Source: Dama dama (lineage: Eukaryota > Chordata > Mammalia > Artiodactyla > Cervidae). From it: a stretch of DNA of 64,000 bases. Every line of letters begins with the position of its first letter. Position 1 is the first letter of the stretch. This document shows, piece by piece, positions 35,400-47,225 of this stretch. Made by a program: the position numbers and the translations under genes. The stretch lies in contig NW_026870889.1 of the NCBI RefSeq assembly GCF_033118175.1, positions 1,488,001 through 1,552,000 on the forward strand, in the 5' to 3' direction. The notes under the pieces are model-generated. The model saw nothing but the letters and a program-made list of their open reading frames with translations. It had not been told where the DNA came from and did not search any database.

Positions 35400-38300
35400 C
35401 CCTGAACCTGGCGGCCAGGCAGTTGGTCCACACTCCCAGACCAAGGCAGAACCACATGCACACGTCTGTTCCTGACCCCTGCACCAGCAGAGAGCTCGGG
35501 GGAGCCAGAGTCTGTCAGGCAGCTGCTGGGCTGGCCGCCTGTGTGGGAAGGGGCAGAGCCGACCTAGGGGCAAGTTGGGCCTCTTCCTCTCCCTGCTGCC
35601 CTGAGGCTGCTGGGCCAAAGAGGTCTTGGGCATCCAGCCCCTTGCTGGTCCCTTCCCTCTGACGAGGCCCTCTGAGCTCCAGCACCTTGCAGTGTGGAGA
35701 CAGCCCCTGCCAGCAACCTCCTCTCCAAGGAGGCCTCAACCGAGGCCTAGGCCCAGGGGAAAGGCACCAGCGGGGATGAGCCTGGGGAGGCGCCCGGGCA
35801 TGTCTGGACACAGTCCCCGCAGCCTGCCCCTTGGTGGGGCAGTACCCCCGGAGGCCAGGAAGGTCTGGGCAAGGCTGCCAGGGGCAGGGACACTGCTGGG
35901 TCCTGCCCCTGGCCTGTGGGGCGTCTGAGCACAACTGGCACTCTCCCGCTGGAAGACCTCCCCGTCTGCCTCCAAAGGCCGGTTTGTAAGCACTCCCGCC
36001 CACTGTTCCCGCCAGGCACGCACAATGCTCCCAAGCTCGGGAGAAAAGCGCTTCGGGGTGGTGCTCTCTCCGGGCCCTTGCCCCTGAGCCTGGGGGCCAG
36101 GCAGGGGGAACACTCTCCCAGGCCAAGGCAGAACGACATGCACACGTCTGTTCCTGCCCCCTACACCGGCAGAGAGCTCGGGGGAGCCAGAGACTGCCAG
36201 GCTGCTGCTGGGCTGGCTGCCTGTGTGGGACGGGGCAGAGCCGACCTAGGGGCAAGTTGGGCCTCTTGCTCTCCCTGCTGCCCTGAGGCTGCTGGGTCAA
36301 AGAGGTCTTGGGCATCCAGCCCTTTGCTGGTCCCTTCCCTCTGACGAGGCCCTCTGAGCTCCAGCACCTTGCAGTGTGGAGACAGCCCCTGCCAGCAACC
36401 TCCTCTCCAAAGAGGCCTCAACCGAGGCCTACGCCCAGGGGAAAGGCACCAGCGGGGATGATCCTGGGGAGGCGCACGGACATGTCTGGACCCAGTCCCC
36501 GCAGCCTGCCCCTTGGTGGGGCAGTACCCCCGGAGGCCAGGAAGGTCTGGGCAAGGCTGGCCAGGGGCAGGGGCCCTGCTGGGTCCTGCCCCTGGCCTGT
36601 GGGGCCTCTGAGCACAACCGGCCCTCTCCCACTGGAAGACCTCCCCGGCTGCCTCCAAAGTCATGTTTGCAAACACTCCCGCCCGCTGTTCCTGCCAGGC
36701 TCGCACAATGCTCCCAAGCCCGGGAGAAAACCGCATTGGGGTGGTGCTCTCTCCGGGCCCTTGCCCCTGAGCCTGGGGGCAAGGCAGGGGGAACACACTC
36801 CCTGGCCAAGGCAGAACCACATGCCCACGTCTGTTCCTGTCCCCTGCACCGGCAGAGAGCTTGGGGGAGCCAGAGTATGTCAGGCAGCTGCTGGGTTGGC
36901 CGCCTGTGTGGGAAGGGGCAGAGCCGCCCTAGGGGCAAGTTGGGCCTCTTGCTCTCCCTGCTGCCCTGAGGCTGCTGGGCCAAAGACGTCTTGGGCATCC
37001 CGCCCCTTACTGGTCCCTTCCCTCTGACGAGGCCCTCTGAGCTCCAGCACCTTGCAGTGTGGAGACAGCCCCTGCCAGCAACCTCCTCTCCAAGGAGGCC
37101 TAAACCGAGGCCTAGGCCCAGGGGAAAGGCACCAGCGGGGATGAGCCAGGGGAGGCGCCCGAGCATGTCTGGACCCAGTCCCCGCAGCCTGCCCCTTGGT
37201 GGGGCAGAACCCCCGGAGGCCAGGAAGGTCTGGGCAAGGCTGGCCAGGGGCAGGGGCCCTGCTGGGTCCTGCCCCTGGCCTGTGTGGCCTCTGAGCACAA
37301 CCGGCCCTCTCCCACTGGAAGACCTCCCTGGCTGCCTCCAAAGGCCGGTTTGCAAGCGATCCCGGCCACTGTTACCAGCAGGCGGGCACAATGCTCCCAA
37401 GCCCGGGAGAAAAGCACTTCAGGGTGGTGCTCTCTCCGGGCCCTTGACACTGAGCCTGGGGGCAAGGCAGGGTGTCCACACTCCCAGGCCAAGGCAGAAC
37501 CACATGCACACGTCTGATCTGCCCCCTTCACCGGCAGAGAGCTCGGGGGAGCCAGAGTCTGTCAGGCAGCTGCTGGGCTGGCCGCCTGTGTGGGAAGGGG
37601 CAGTACCGACCTAGGGGCAAGTTGGGCCTCTTGCTCTCCCTGCTGCCCTGAGGCTGCTGGGCCAAAGAGATCTTGGGCATCCAGCCCCTTGCTGGTCCCT
37701 TCCCTCTGACGAGGCCCTCTGAGCTCCAGCACCTTGCAGTGTGGAGACAGCCCCTGCCAGCAACCTCCTCTCCAAGGAGGCCTAAACCGAGGCCTAGGCC
37801 CAGGGGAAAGGCACCAGCGGGGATGAGCCTGGGGAGGCGCCCGGGCATGTCTGGACCCAGTCCCCGCAGCCTGCCCCTTGGTGGGGCAGTACCCCCGGAG
37901 GCCAGGAAGGTCTGGGAAAGGCTGGCCAGGGGCAGGGGACCTGCTGGGTCCTGCCCCTGGCCTGTGGGGCCTCTGAGCACAACCGGCCCTCTCCCACTGG
38001 AAAACCTCCCCGGCTGCCTCCAAAGGCCGGTTTGCCAACACTCCCGCCCGCTGTTCCCGCCAGGCACGCACAATGCTCCCAAGCCAGGGAGAAAAGCGCT
38101 TCGGGGTGTTGCTCTCTCCGGGCCCTTGCCCCTGAGCCTGGGGGCCAGGCAGTGGGTCCACACTCCCAGACCAAGGCAGAACCACATGCACACGTCTGTT
38201 CCTGGCCCCTGCACCGGCAGATAGCTCGGGGGAGCCAGAGTCTGTCAGGCAGCTGCTGGGATGGCCGCCTGTGTGGGAAGGGGCAGAGCCGACCTAGGGG

Positions 38301-41300
38301 CAAGTTGGGCCTCTTGCTCTCCCTGCTGCCCTGAGGCTGCTGGGCCAAAGAGGTCTTGGGCATCCAGCCCCTTGCTGGTCCCTTCCCTCTGACGAGGCCC
38401 TCTGAGCTCCAGCACCTTGCAGTGTGGAGACAGCCCCTGCCAGCAACCTCCTCTCCAAGGAGGCCTCAACCGAGGCCTAGGCCCAGGGGAAAGGCACCAG
38501 CGGGGATGAGCCTGGGGAGGCGCCCGGGCATGTGTGGACCCAGTCACCGCAGCCTGCCCCTTGGTGGGGCAGTACTCCCGGAGACCAGGAAGGTCTGGGC
38601 AAGGCTGGCCAGGGGCAGGGGCCCTGCTGCGTCCTGCCCCTGGCCTGTGGGGCCTCTGAGCACAACCGGCCCTCTCCCACTGGAAGACCTCCCCGGCTGC
38701 CTCCAAAGGTCGGTTTGCAATCGCTCCCGCCCACTGTTCCCAGCAGGCGTGCACAATGCTCCCAAGCCCGGGAGAAAAGCGCTTCAGGGTGGTGCTCTCT
38801 CCGGGTCCTTGCCCCTGAGCCTGGGGGCAAGGCAGGGTGTCCACAATCCCAGGCCAAGGCAGAACCACATGCACACGTCTGATCTGCCCCCTGCACCGGC
38901 AGAGAGCTGGGGGGAGCCAGAGTCTGTCAGGCAGCTGCTGGGCTGGCCACCTGTGTGGGAAGGGGCAGAGCCGACCTAGGGGCAAGTTGGGCCTCTTGCT
39001 CTCCCTGCTGCCCTGAGGCTGCTGGGCCAAAGAGGTCTTGGGCATCCAGCCCCTTGCTGGTCCCTTCCCTCTGACGAGGCCCTCTGAGCTCCAGCACCTT
39101 GCAGTGTGGAGACAGCCCCTGCCAGCAACCTCCTCTCCAAGGAGGCCTAAACCGAGGCCTAGGCCCAGGGGAAAGGCACCAGCGGGGATGAGCCTGGGGA
39201 GGCGCCCGGGCATGTCTGGACCCAGTCCCCGCAGCCTGCCCCTTGGTGGGGCAGTACCCCCGGAGGCCAGGAAGGTCTGGGCAAGGCTGGCCAGGGGCAG
39301 GGGCCCTGCTGGGTCCTGCCCCTGGCCTCTGGGGCCTCTGAGCACAACCGGCCCTCTCCCACTGGAAGACCTCCACGGCTGCCTCCAAAGGCCGGTTTGC
39401 CAACACTCCCGCCCGCTGTTCCCGCCAGGCACGCACAATGCTCCCAAGCCCGGGAGAAAAGTGCTTCGGGGTGTTGCTCTCTCCGGGCCCTTGCCCCTGA
39501 GCCTGGGGGCCAGGCAGTTGGTCCACACTCCCAGACCAAGGCAGAACCACATGCACACGTCTGTTCCTGACCCCTGCACCGGCAGAGAGCTCGGGGGAGC
39601 CAGAGTCTGTCAGGCAGCTGCTGGGCTGGTCGCCTGTGTGGGAAGGGGCAGAGCCGACCTAGGGGCAAGTTGGGCCTCTTCCTCTCCCTGCTGCCCTGAG
39701 GCTGCTGGGCCAAAGAGGTCTTGGGCATCCAGCCCCTTGCTGGTCCCTTCCCTCTGACGAGGCCCTCTGAGCTCCAGCACCTTGCAGTGTGGAGACAGCC
39801 TCTGCCAGCAACCTCCTCTCCAAGGAGGCCTCAACCGAGGCCTAGGCTCAGGGGAAAGGCACCAGCGGGGATGAGCCTGGGGAGGCGCCCGGGCATGTCT
39901 GGACACAGTCCCCGCAGCCTGCCCCTTGGTGGGGCAGTACCCCCGGAGGCGAGGAAGGTCTGGGCAAGGCTGCCAGGGGCAGGGACACTGCTGGGTCCTG
40001 CCCCTGGCCTGTGGGGCCTCTGAGCACAACCGGCACTCTCCCGCTGGAAGACCTCCCCGTCTGCCTCCAAAGGCCGGTTTGCAATCACTCCCGCCCGCTG
40101 TTCCCGCCGGGCACGCACAATGCTCCCAAGCCCGGGAGTAAAACGCTTCGGGGTGGTGCTCTCTCCGGGCCCTTGCCCCTGAGCCTGTGGGCAAGGCAGG
40201 GGGAACACACTCCCAGGCCAAGGCAGAACGACATGCACACGTCTGTTCCTGCACCCTACACCCGCAGAGAGCTCGGGGGAGCCAGAGACTGCCAGGCTGC
40301 TGCTGGGCTGGCTGCCTGTGTGGGACGGGGCAGAGCCGACCTAGGGGCAAGTTGGGCCTCTTGCTCTCCCTGCTGCCCTGAGGCTGCTGGGTCAAAGAGG
40401 TCTTGGGCATCCAGCCCTTTGCTGGTCCCTTCCCTCTGACGAGGCCCTCTGAGCTCCAGCACCTTGCAGTGTGGAGACAGCCCCTGCCAGCAACCTCCTC
40501 TCCAAAGAGGCCTCAACCGAGGCCTACGCCCAGGGGAAAGGCACCAGCGGGGATGATCCTGGGGAGGCGCACGGACATGTCTGGACCCAGTCCCCGCAGC
40601 CTGCCCCTTGGTGGGGCAGTACCCCCGGAGGCCAGGAAGGTCTGGGCAAGGCTGGCCAGGGGCAGGGGCCCTGCTGGGTCCTGCCCCTGGCCTGTGGGGC
40701 CTCTGAGCACAACCGGCCCTCTCCCACTGGAAGACCTCCCCGGCTGCCTCCAAAGTCATGTTTGCAAACACTCCCGCCCGCTGTTCCCGCCAGGCTCGCA
40801 CAATGCTCCCAAGCCCGGGAGAAAACCGCATTGGGGTGGTGCTCTCTCCGGGCCCTTGCCCCTGAGCCTGGGGGCAAGGCAGGGGGAACACACTCCCTGG
40901 CCAAGGCAGAACCACATGCCCACGTCTGTTCCTGTCCCCTGCACCGGCAGAGAGCTTGGGGGAGCCAGAGTCTGTCAGGCAGCTGCTGGGTTGGCCGCCT
41001 GTGTCGGAAGGGGCAGAGCCGCCCTAGGGGCAAGTTGGGCCTCTTGCTCTCCCTGCTGCCCTGAGGCTGCTGGGCCAAAGACGTCTTGGGCATCCCGCCC
41101 CTTACTGGTCCCTTCCCTCTGACGAGGCCCTCTGAGCTCCAGCACCTTGCAGTGTGGAGACAGCCCCTGCCAGCAACCTCCTCTCCAAGGAGGCCTAAAC
41201 CGAGGCCTAGGCCCAGGGGAAAGGCACCAGCGGGGATGAGCCAGGGGAGGCGCCCGAGCATGTCTGGACCCAGTCCCCGCAGCCTGCCCCTTGGTGGGGC

Positions 41301-44300
41301 AGAACCCCCGGAGGCCAGGAAGGTCTGGGCAAGGCTGGCCAGGGGCAGGGGCCCTGCTGGGTCCTGCCCCTGGCCTGTGTGGCCTCTGAGCACAACCGGC
41401 CCTCTCCCACTGGAAGACCTCCCCGGCTGCCTCCAAAGGCCGGTTTGCAAGCGATCCCGGCCACTGTTACCAGCAGGCGGGCACAATGCTCCTAAGCCCG
41501 GAAGAAAAGCGCTTCAGGGTGGTGCTCTCTCTGGGCCCTTGCCCCTGAGCCTGGGGGCAAGTCAGGGTGTCCACACTCCCAGGCCAAGGCAGAACCACAT
41601 GCACACGTCTGATCTGCCCCCTGCACCGGCAGAGAGCTCGGGGGAGCCAGAGTCTGTCAGGCAGATGCTGGGCTGGCCGCCTGTATGGGAAGTGGCAGAG
41701 CCGACCTAGGGGCAAGTTGGGCCTCTTGCTCTCCCTGCTGCCCTGAGGCTGCTGGGCCAAAGAGGTCTTGGGCATCCAGCCCCTTGCTGGTCCCTTCCCG
41801 CTGACGAGGCCCTCTGAGCTCCAGCACCTTGCAGTGTGGAGACAGCCCCTGCCAGCAACCTCCTCTCCTAGGAGGCCTCAACCGAGGCCTAGGCCCAGGG
41901 GAAAGGCACCAGCGGGGATGAGCCTGGGGAGGCGCCCGGGCATGTCTGGACCCAGTCCCCGCAGCCTGCCCCTTGGTGGGGCAGTACCCCCGGAGGCCAG
42001 GAAGGTCTGGGCAAGGCTGGCCAGGGGCAGGGGACCTGCTGGGTCCTGCCCCTGGCCTGTGGGGCCTCTGAGCACAACCGGCCCTCTCCCACTGGAAGAC
42101 CTCCCCGGCTGCCTCCAAAGGCCGGTTTGCAAGCACTCCCGCCCACTGTTCCCACCAAGCGCACACAATGCTCCCAAGCCCGGGAGAAAAGCGCTTCAGG
42201 GTGGTGCTCTCTCCGGGCCCTTGACACTGAGCCTGGGGGCAAGGCAGGGTGTCCACACTCCCAGGCCAAGGCAGAACCACATGCACACGTCTGATCTGCC
42301 CCCTTCACCGGCAGAGAGCTCGGGGGAGCCAGAGTCTGTCAGGCAGCTGCTGGGCTGGCCGCCTGTGTGGGAAGGGGCAGTACCGACCTAATGGCAAGTT
42401 GGGCCTCTTGCTCTCCCTGCTGCCCTGAGGCTGCTGGGCCAAAGAGGTCTTGGGCATCCAGCCCCTTGCTGGTCCCTTCCCTCTGACGAGGCCCTCTGAG
42501 CTCCAGCACCTTGCAGTGTGGAGACAGCCCCTGCCAGCAACCTCCTCTCCAAGGAGGCCTAAACCGAGGCCTAGGCCCAGGGGAAAGGCACCAGCGGGGA
42601 TGAGCCTGGGGAGGCGCCCGGGCATGTCTGGACCCAGTCCCCGCAGCCTGCCCCTTGGTGGGGCAGTACCCCCGGAGGCCAGGAAGGTCTGGGAAAGGCT
42701 GGCCAGGGGCAGGGGACCTGCTGGGTCCTGCCCCCGGCCTGTGGGGCCTCTGAGCACAACCGGCCCTCTCCCACTGGAAAACCTCCCCGGCTGCCTCCAA
42801 AGGCCGGTTTGCCAACACTCCCGCCCGCTGTTCCCGCCAGGCACGCACAATGCTCCCAAGCCAGGGAGAAAAGCGCTTCGGGGTGTTGCTCTCTCCGGGC
42901 CCTTGCCCCTGAGCCTGGGGGCCAGGCAGTGGGTCCACACTCCCAGACCAAGGCAGAACCACATGCACACGTCTGTTCCTGACCCCTGCACCGGCAGAGA
43001 GCTCGGGGGAGCCAGAGTCTGTCAGGCAGCTGCTGGGATGGCCGCCTGTGTGGGAAGGGGCAGAGCCGACCTAGGGGCAAGTTGGGCCTCTTGCTCTCCC
43101 TGCTGCCCTGAGGCTGCTGGGCCAAAGAGGTCTTGGGCATCCAGCCCCTTGCTGGTCCCTTCCCTCTGACGAGGCCCTCTGAGCTCCAGCACCTTGCAGT
43201 GTGGAGACAGCCCCTGCCAGCAACCTCCTCTCCAAGGAGGCCTCAACCGAGGCCTAGGCCCAGGGGAAAGGCACCAGCGGGGATGAGCCTGGGGAGGCGC
43301 CCGGGCATGTGTGGACCCAGTCACCGCAGCCTGCCCCTTGGTGGGGCAGTACCCCCGGAGACCAGGAAGGTCTGGGCAAGGCTGGCCAGGGGCAGGGGCC
43401 CTGCTGCGTCCTGCCCCTGGCCTGTGGGGCCTCTGAGCACAACCGGCCCTCTCCCACTGAAAGACCTCCCCGGCTGCCTCCAAAGGTCGGTTTGCAAGCG
43501 CTCCCGCCCACTGTTCCCAGCAGGCGTGCACAATGCTCCCAAGCCCGGGAGAAAAGGGCTTCAGGGTGGTGCTCTCTCCGGGTCCTTGCCCCTGAGCCTG
43601 GGGGCAAGGCAGGGTGTCCACAATCCCAGGCCAAGGCAGAACCACATGCACACGTCTGATCTGCCCCCTGCACCGGCAGAGAGCTGGGGGGAGCCAGAGT
43701 CTGTCAGGCAGCTGCTGGGCTGGCCACCTGTGTGGGAAGGGGCAGAGCCGACCTAGGGGCAAGTTGGGCCTCTTGCTCTCCCTGCTGCCCTGAGGCTGCT
43801 GGGCCAAAGAGGTCTTGGGCATCCAGCCCCTTGCTGGTCCCTTCCCTCTGACGAGGCCCTCTGAGCTCCAGCACCTTGCAGTGTGGAGACAGCCCCTGCC
43901 AGCAACCTCCTCTCCAAGGAGGCCTAAACCGAGGCCTAGGCCCAGGGGAAAGGCACCAGCGGGGATGAGCCTGGGGAGGCGCCCGGGCATGTCTGGACCC
44001 AGTCCCCGCAGCCTGCCCCTTGGTGGGGCAGTACCCCCGGAGGCCAGGAAGGTCTGGGCAAGGCTGGCCAGGGGCAGGGGCCCTGCTGGGTCCTGCCCCT
44101 GGCCTCTGGGGCCTCTGAGCACAACCGGCCCTCTCCCACTGGAAGACCTCCACGGCTGCCTCCAAAGGCCGGTTTGCCAACACTCCCGCCCGCTGTTCCC
44201 GCCAGGCACGCACAATGCTCCCAAGCCCGGGAGAAAAGTGCTTCGGGGTGTTGCTCTCTCCGGGCCCTTGCCCCTGAGCCTGGGGGCCAGGCAGTTGGTC

Positions 44301-45480
44301 CACACTCCCAGACCAAGGCAGAACCACATGCACACGTCTGTTCCTGACCCCTGCACCGGCAGAGAGCTCGGGGGAGCCAGAGTCTGTCAGGCAGCTGCTG
44401 GGCTGGTCGCCTGTGTGGGAAGGGGCAGAGCCGACCTAGGGGCAAGTTGGGCCTCTTCCTCTCCCTGCTGCCCTGAGGCTGCTGGGCCAAAGAGGTCTTG
44501 GGCATCCAGCCCCTTGCTGGTCCCTTCCCTCTGACGAGGCCCTCTGAGCTCCAGCACCTTGCAGTGTGGAGACAGCCTCTGCCAGCAACCTCCTCTCCAA
44601 GGAGGCCTCAACCGAGGCCTAGGCTCAGGGGAAAGGCACCAGCGGGGATGAGCCTGGGGAGGCGCCCGGGCATGTCTGGACACAGTCCCCGCAGCCTGCC
44701 CCTTGGTGGGGCAGTACCCCCGGAGGCGAGGAAGGTCTGGGCAAGGCTGCCAGGGGCAGGGACACTGCTGGGTCCTGCCCCTGGCCTGTGGGGCCTCTGA
44801 GCACAACCGGCACTCTCCCGCTGGAAGACCTCCCCGTCTGCCTCCAAAGGCCGGTTTGCAAGCACTCCCGCCCGCTGTTCCCGCCGGGCACGCACAATGC
44901 TCCCAAGCCCGGGAGTAAAACGCTTCGGGGTGGTGCTCTCTCCGGGCCCTTGCCCCTGAGCCTGTGGGCAAGGCAGGGGGAACACACTCCCAGGCCAAGG
45001 CAGAACGACATGCACACGTCTGTTCCTGCACCCTACACCCGCAGAGAGCTCGGGGGAGCCAGAGACTGCCAGGCTGCTGCTGGGCTGGCTGCCTGTGTGG
45101 GACGGGGCAGAGCCGACCTAGGGGCAAGTTGGGCCTCTTGCTCTCCCTGCTGCCCTGAGGCTGCTGGGTCAAAGAGGTCTTGGGCATCCAGCCCTTTGCT
45201 GGTCCCTTCCCTCTGACGAGGCCCTCTGAGCTCCAGCACCTTGCAGTGTGGAGACAGCCCCTGCCAGCAACCTCCTCTCCAAAGAGGCCTCAACCGAGGC
45301 CTAGGCCCAGGGGAAAGGCACCAGCGGGGATGATCCTGGGGAGGCGCACGGACATGTCTGGACCCAGTCCCCGCAGCCTGCCCCTTGGTGGGGCAGTACC
45401 CCCGGAGGCCAGGAAGGTCTGGGCAAGGCTGCCAGGGGCAGGGGCCCTGCTGGGTCCTGCCCCTGGCCTGTGGGGCCTCT
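35400..45480. repeat. Six-monomer higher-order repeat (~4.1 kb period) with one inserted monomer
   Basis: Monomers at 36308, 36991, 37673, 38356, 39038 and 39721 recur at 40403, 41086, 42450, 43133, 43815 and 44498, and the first type appears again at 45180. The type with GGACACAGTCCCC occurs at 35626, 39721 and 44498. The offset is 4095 for the first two monomers and 4777 for the rest, so one extra 682-bp monomer (41768) sits in the second copy. Between 37.4-40.4 and 42.2-45.2 kb I noticed only about a dozen single-base differences. The edges are approximate because the flanking half-monomers are only partly shared. Confidence 0.88.
41490..42170. repeat. Extra monomer inserted in the second higher-order repeat copy
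   Basis: The left part of the monomer at 41086 matches that at 36991, including the rare GTTACCAGCAGGCGGGCAC near 37371 and 41467. The rare CCTTGACACTGAGCC that follows directly in the first copy (near 37441) appears only at 42220, one monomer later. The offset changes from 4095 to 4777 across this interval. The junctions fall within or close to the 128-bp core, but shared sequence prevents exact placement. Confidence 0.8.
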
Positions 45481-46241
45481 GAGCACAACCGGCCCTCTCC
45501 CACTGAAAGACCTCCCCGGCTGCCTCGAAAGGCCGGTTTGCAAGCGCTACCACCCACTGTTCCCAGCAGGCGTGCACAATGCTCCTAAGCCCGGGAGAAA
45601 AGCGCTTCAGGGTGGTGCTCTCTCTGGGCCCTTGCCCCTGAGCCTGGGGGTAAGGCAGGGTGTCCACACACCCAGGCCAAGGCAGAACCACATGCACACG
45701 TCTGTTCCTGCCCCCTGCACCGGCAGAGAGCTCGGGGGATCCAGAGTCTGTCAGGCAGCTGCTGGGCTGGCCGCCTGTGTGGGAAGGGGCAGAGCCGACC
45801 TAGGGGCAAGTTGGGCCTCTTGCTCTCCCTGCTGCCCTGAGGGTGCTGGGCCAAATAGGTCTTGGGCATCCAGACCCTTGCTTGTCCCTTCCCTCTGACG
45901 AGGCCCTCTGAGCTCCAGCACCTTGCAGTGTGGAGACAGCCCCTGCCAGCAACCTCCTCTCCAAGGAGGCCTCAACCGAGGCCTAGGACCAGGGGAAAGG
46001 CACCAGCGGGGATGAGCCTGGGGAGGCGCCCGGGCATGTCTGGACCCAGTCCCCGCAGCCTGCCCCTTGGTGGGGCAGTACCCCCGGAGGCCAGGAAGGT
46101 CTGGGCAAGGCTGCCAGGGGCAGGGACACTGCTGGGTCCTGCCCCTGGCCTGTGGGGCGTCTGAGCACAACCGGCACTCTCCCGCTGGAAGACCTCCCCG
46201 TCTGCCTCCAAAGGCCGGTTTGCAAGCACTCTCGCCTGCTG

Positions 46242-46293
46242 TTCACGTCAGGAATGCACAAAGCTCCCAAGCCGGGGAGAAAAGCGCTTCGGT
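46242..46293. repeat. Short transplanted patch in a monomer core
   Basis: The monomer at 45862 belongs to the CTGCCAGGGGCAGGGACAC class on its left and to the matching ACACCGGCAGAGAGC / GACTGCCAGG class on its right. In between, its core carries CACGTCAGGAATGCACAAAG, AAGCCGGGGAG and TTCGGTGTGG. These markers are otherwise seen only near 21965-22018 and 28505-28557, in a different monomer class. The minimal tract is about 50 bp. The pattern fits gene conversion; a double exchange or an assembly join could look the same. Confidence 0.75.
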
Positions 46294-46543
46294 GTGGTGC
46301 TCTCTCTGGGCCCTTGCCCCTGAGCCTGGGGGCAAGGCAGGGGGAACACACTCCCAGGCCAAGGCAGAACGACATGCACACGTCTGTTCCTGCCCCCTAC
46401 ACCGGCAGAGAGCTCGGGGGAGCCAGAGACTGCCAGGCTGCTGCTGGGCTGGCTGCCTGTGTGGGACGGGGTAGAGCCGACCTAGGGGCAAGTTGGGCCT
46501 CTTGCTCTCCCTGCTGCCCTGAGTCTGCTGGGTCAAAGAGGTC

Positions 46544-47225
46544 TTGGGCATCCAGCCCTTTGCTGGTCCCTTCCCTCTGACGAGGCCCTCTGAGCTCCAG
46601 CACCTTGCAGTGTGGAGACAGCCCCTGCCAGCAACCTCCTCTCCAAGGAGGCCTCAACCGAGGCCTAGGCCCAGGGGAAAGGCACCAGCGGGAATGATCC
46701 TGGGGAGGCGCACGGACATGTCTGGACCCAGTCCCCGCAGCCTGACCCTTGCTGGGGCAGTACCCCCAGAGGCCAGGAAGGTCTGGGCAAGGCTGGCCAG
46801 GGGCAGGGGCCCTGGTGGGACCTGCCCCTGGCCTGTGGGGCCTCTGAGCACAACCGGCCCTCTCCCACTGGAAGACCTCCCCGGCTGCCTCCAAAGGCCG
46901 GTTTGCAAGCGCTCCCGCCCACTGTTCCCAGCAGGCGTGCACAATGCTCCCAAGCCCGGGAGAAAAGCGCTTCGGGGTGGTGCTCTCTCCGGGCCCTTGC
47001 CCCTGAGCCTGGGGGCAAGGAACGGTGTCCACACTCCCAGGCCAAGTCAGAACCACATGCACACCCCTGATCTGCCCCCTGCACCGGCAGAGAGCTCGGG
47101 GGAGCCAGAGTATGTCAGGCAGCTGCTGGGCTGGCCGCCTGTGTGGGAAGGGGCAGAGCCGACCTAGGGGCAAGTTGGGCCTCTTGCTCTCCCTGCTGCC
47201 CTGAGGCTGCTGGGCCAAAGAGGTC
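46544..47225. repeat. Duplicated monomer (partner 49275-49956, four monomers away)
   Basis: This monomer and the one at 49275 share the rare words AGCGGGAATGATCC, CCTGGTGGGACCTGCC, GCAAGGAACGGTG and CACACCCCTGATC, at an offset of 2731 (four monomers). They differ by a few bases, such as TTGCTGGGG/TTGGTGGGG and AAGGCTGG/AAGGATGG. Related but more distant versions occur at 4343 and 14833. The shared stretch may extend into neighbouring monomers. Confidence 0.8.
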
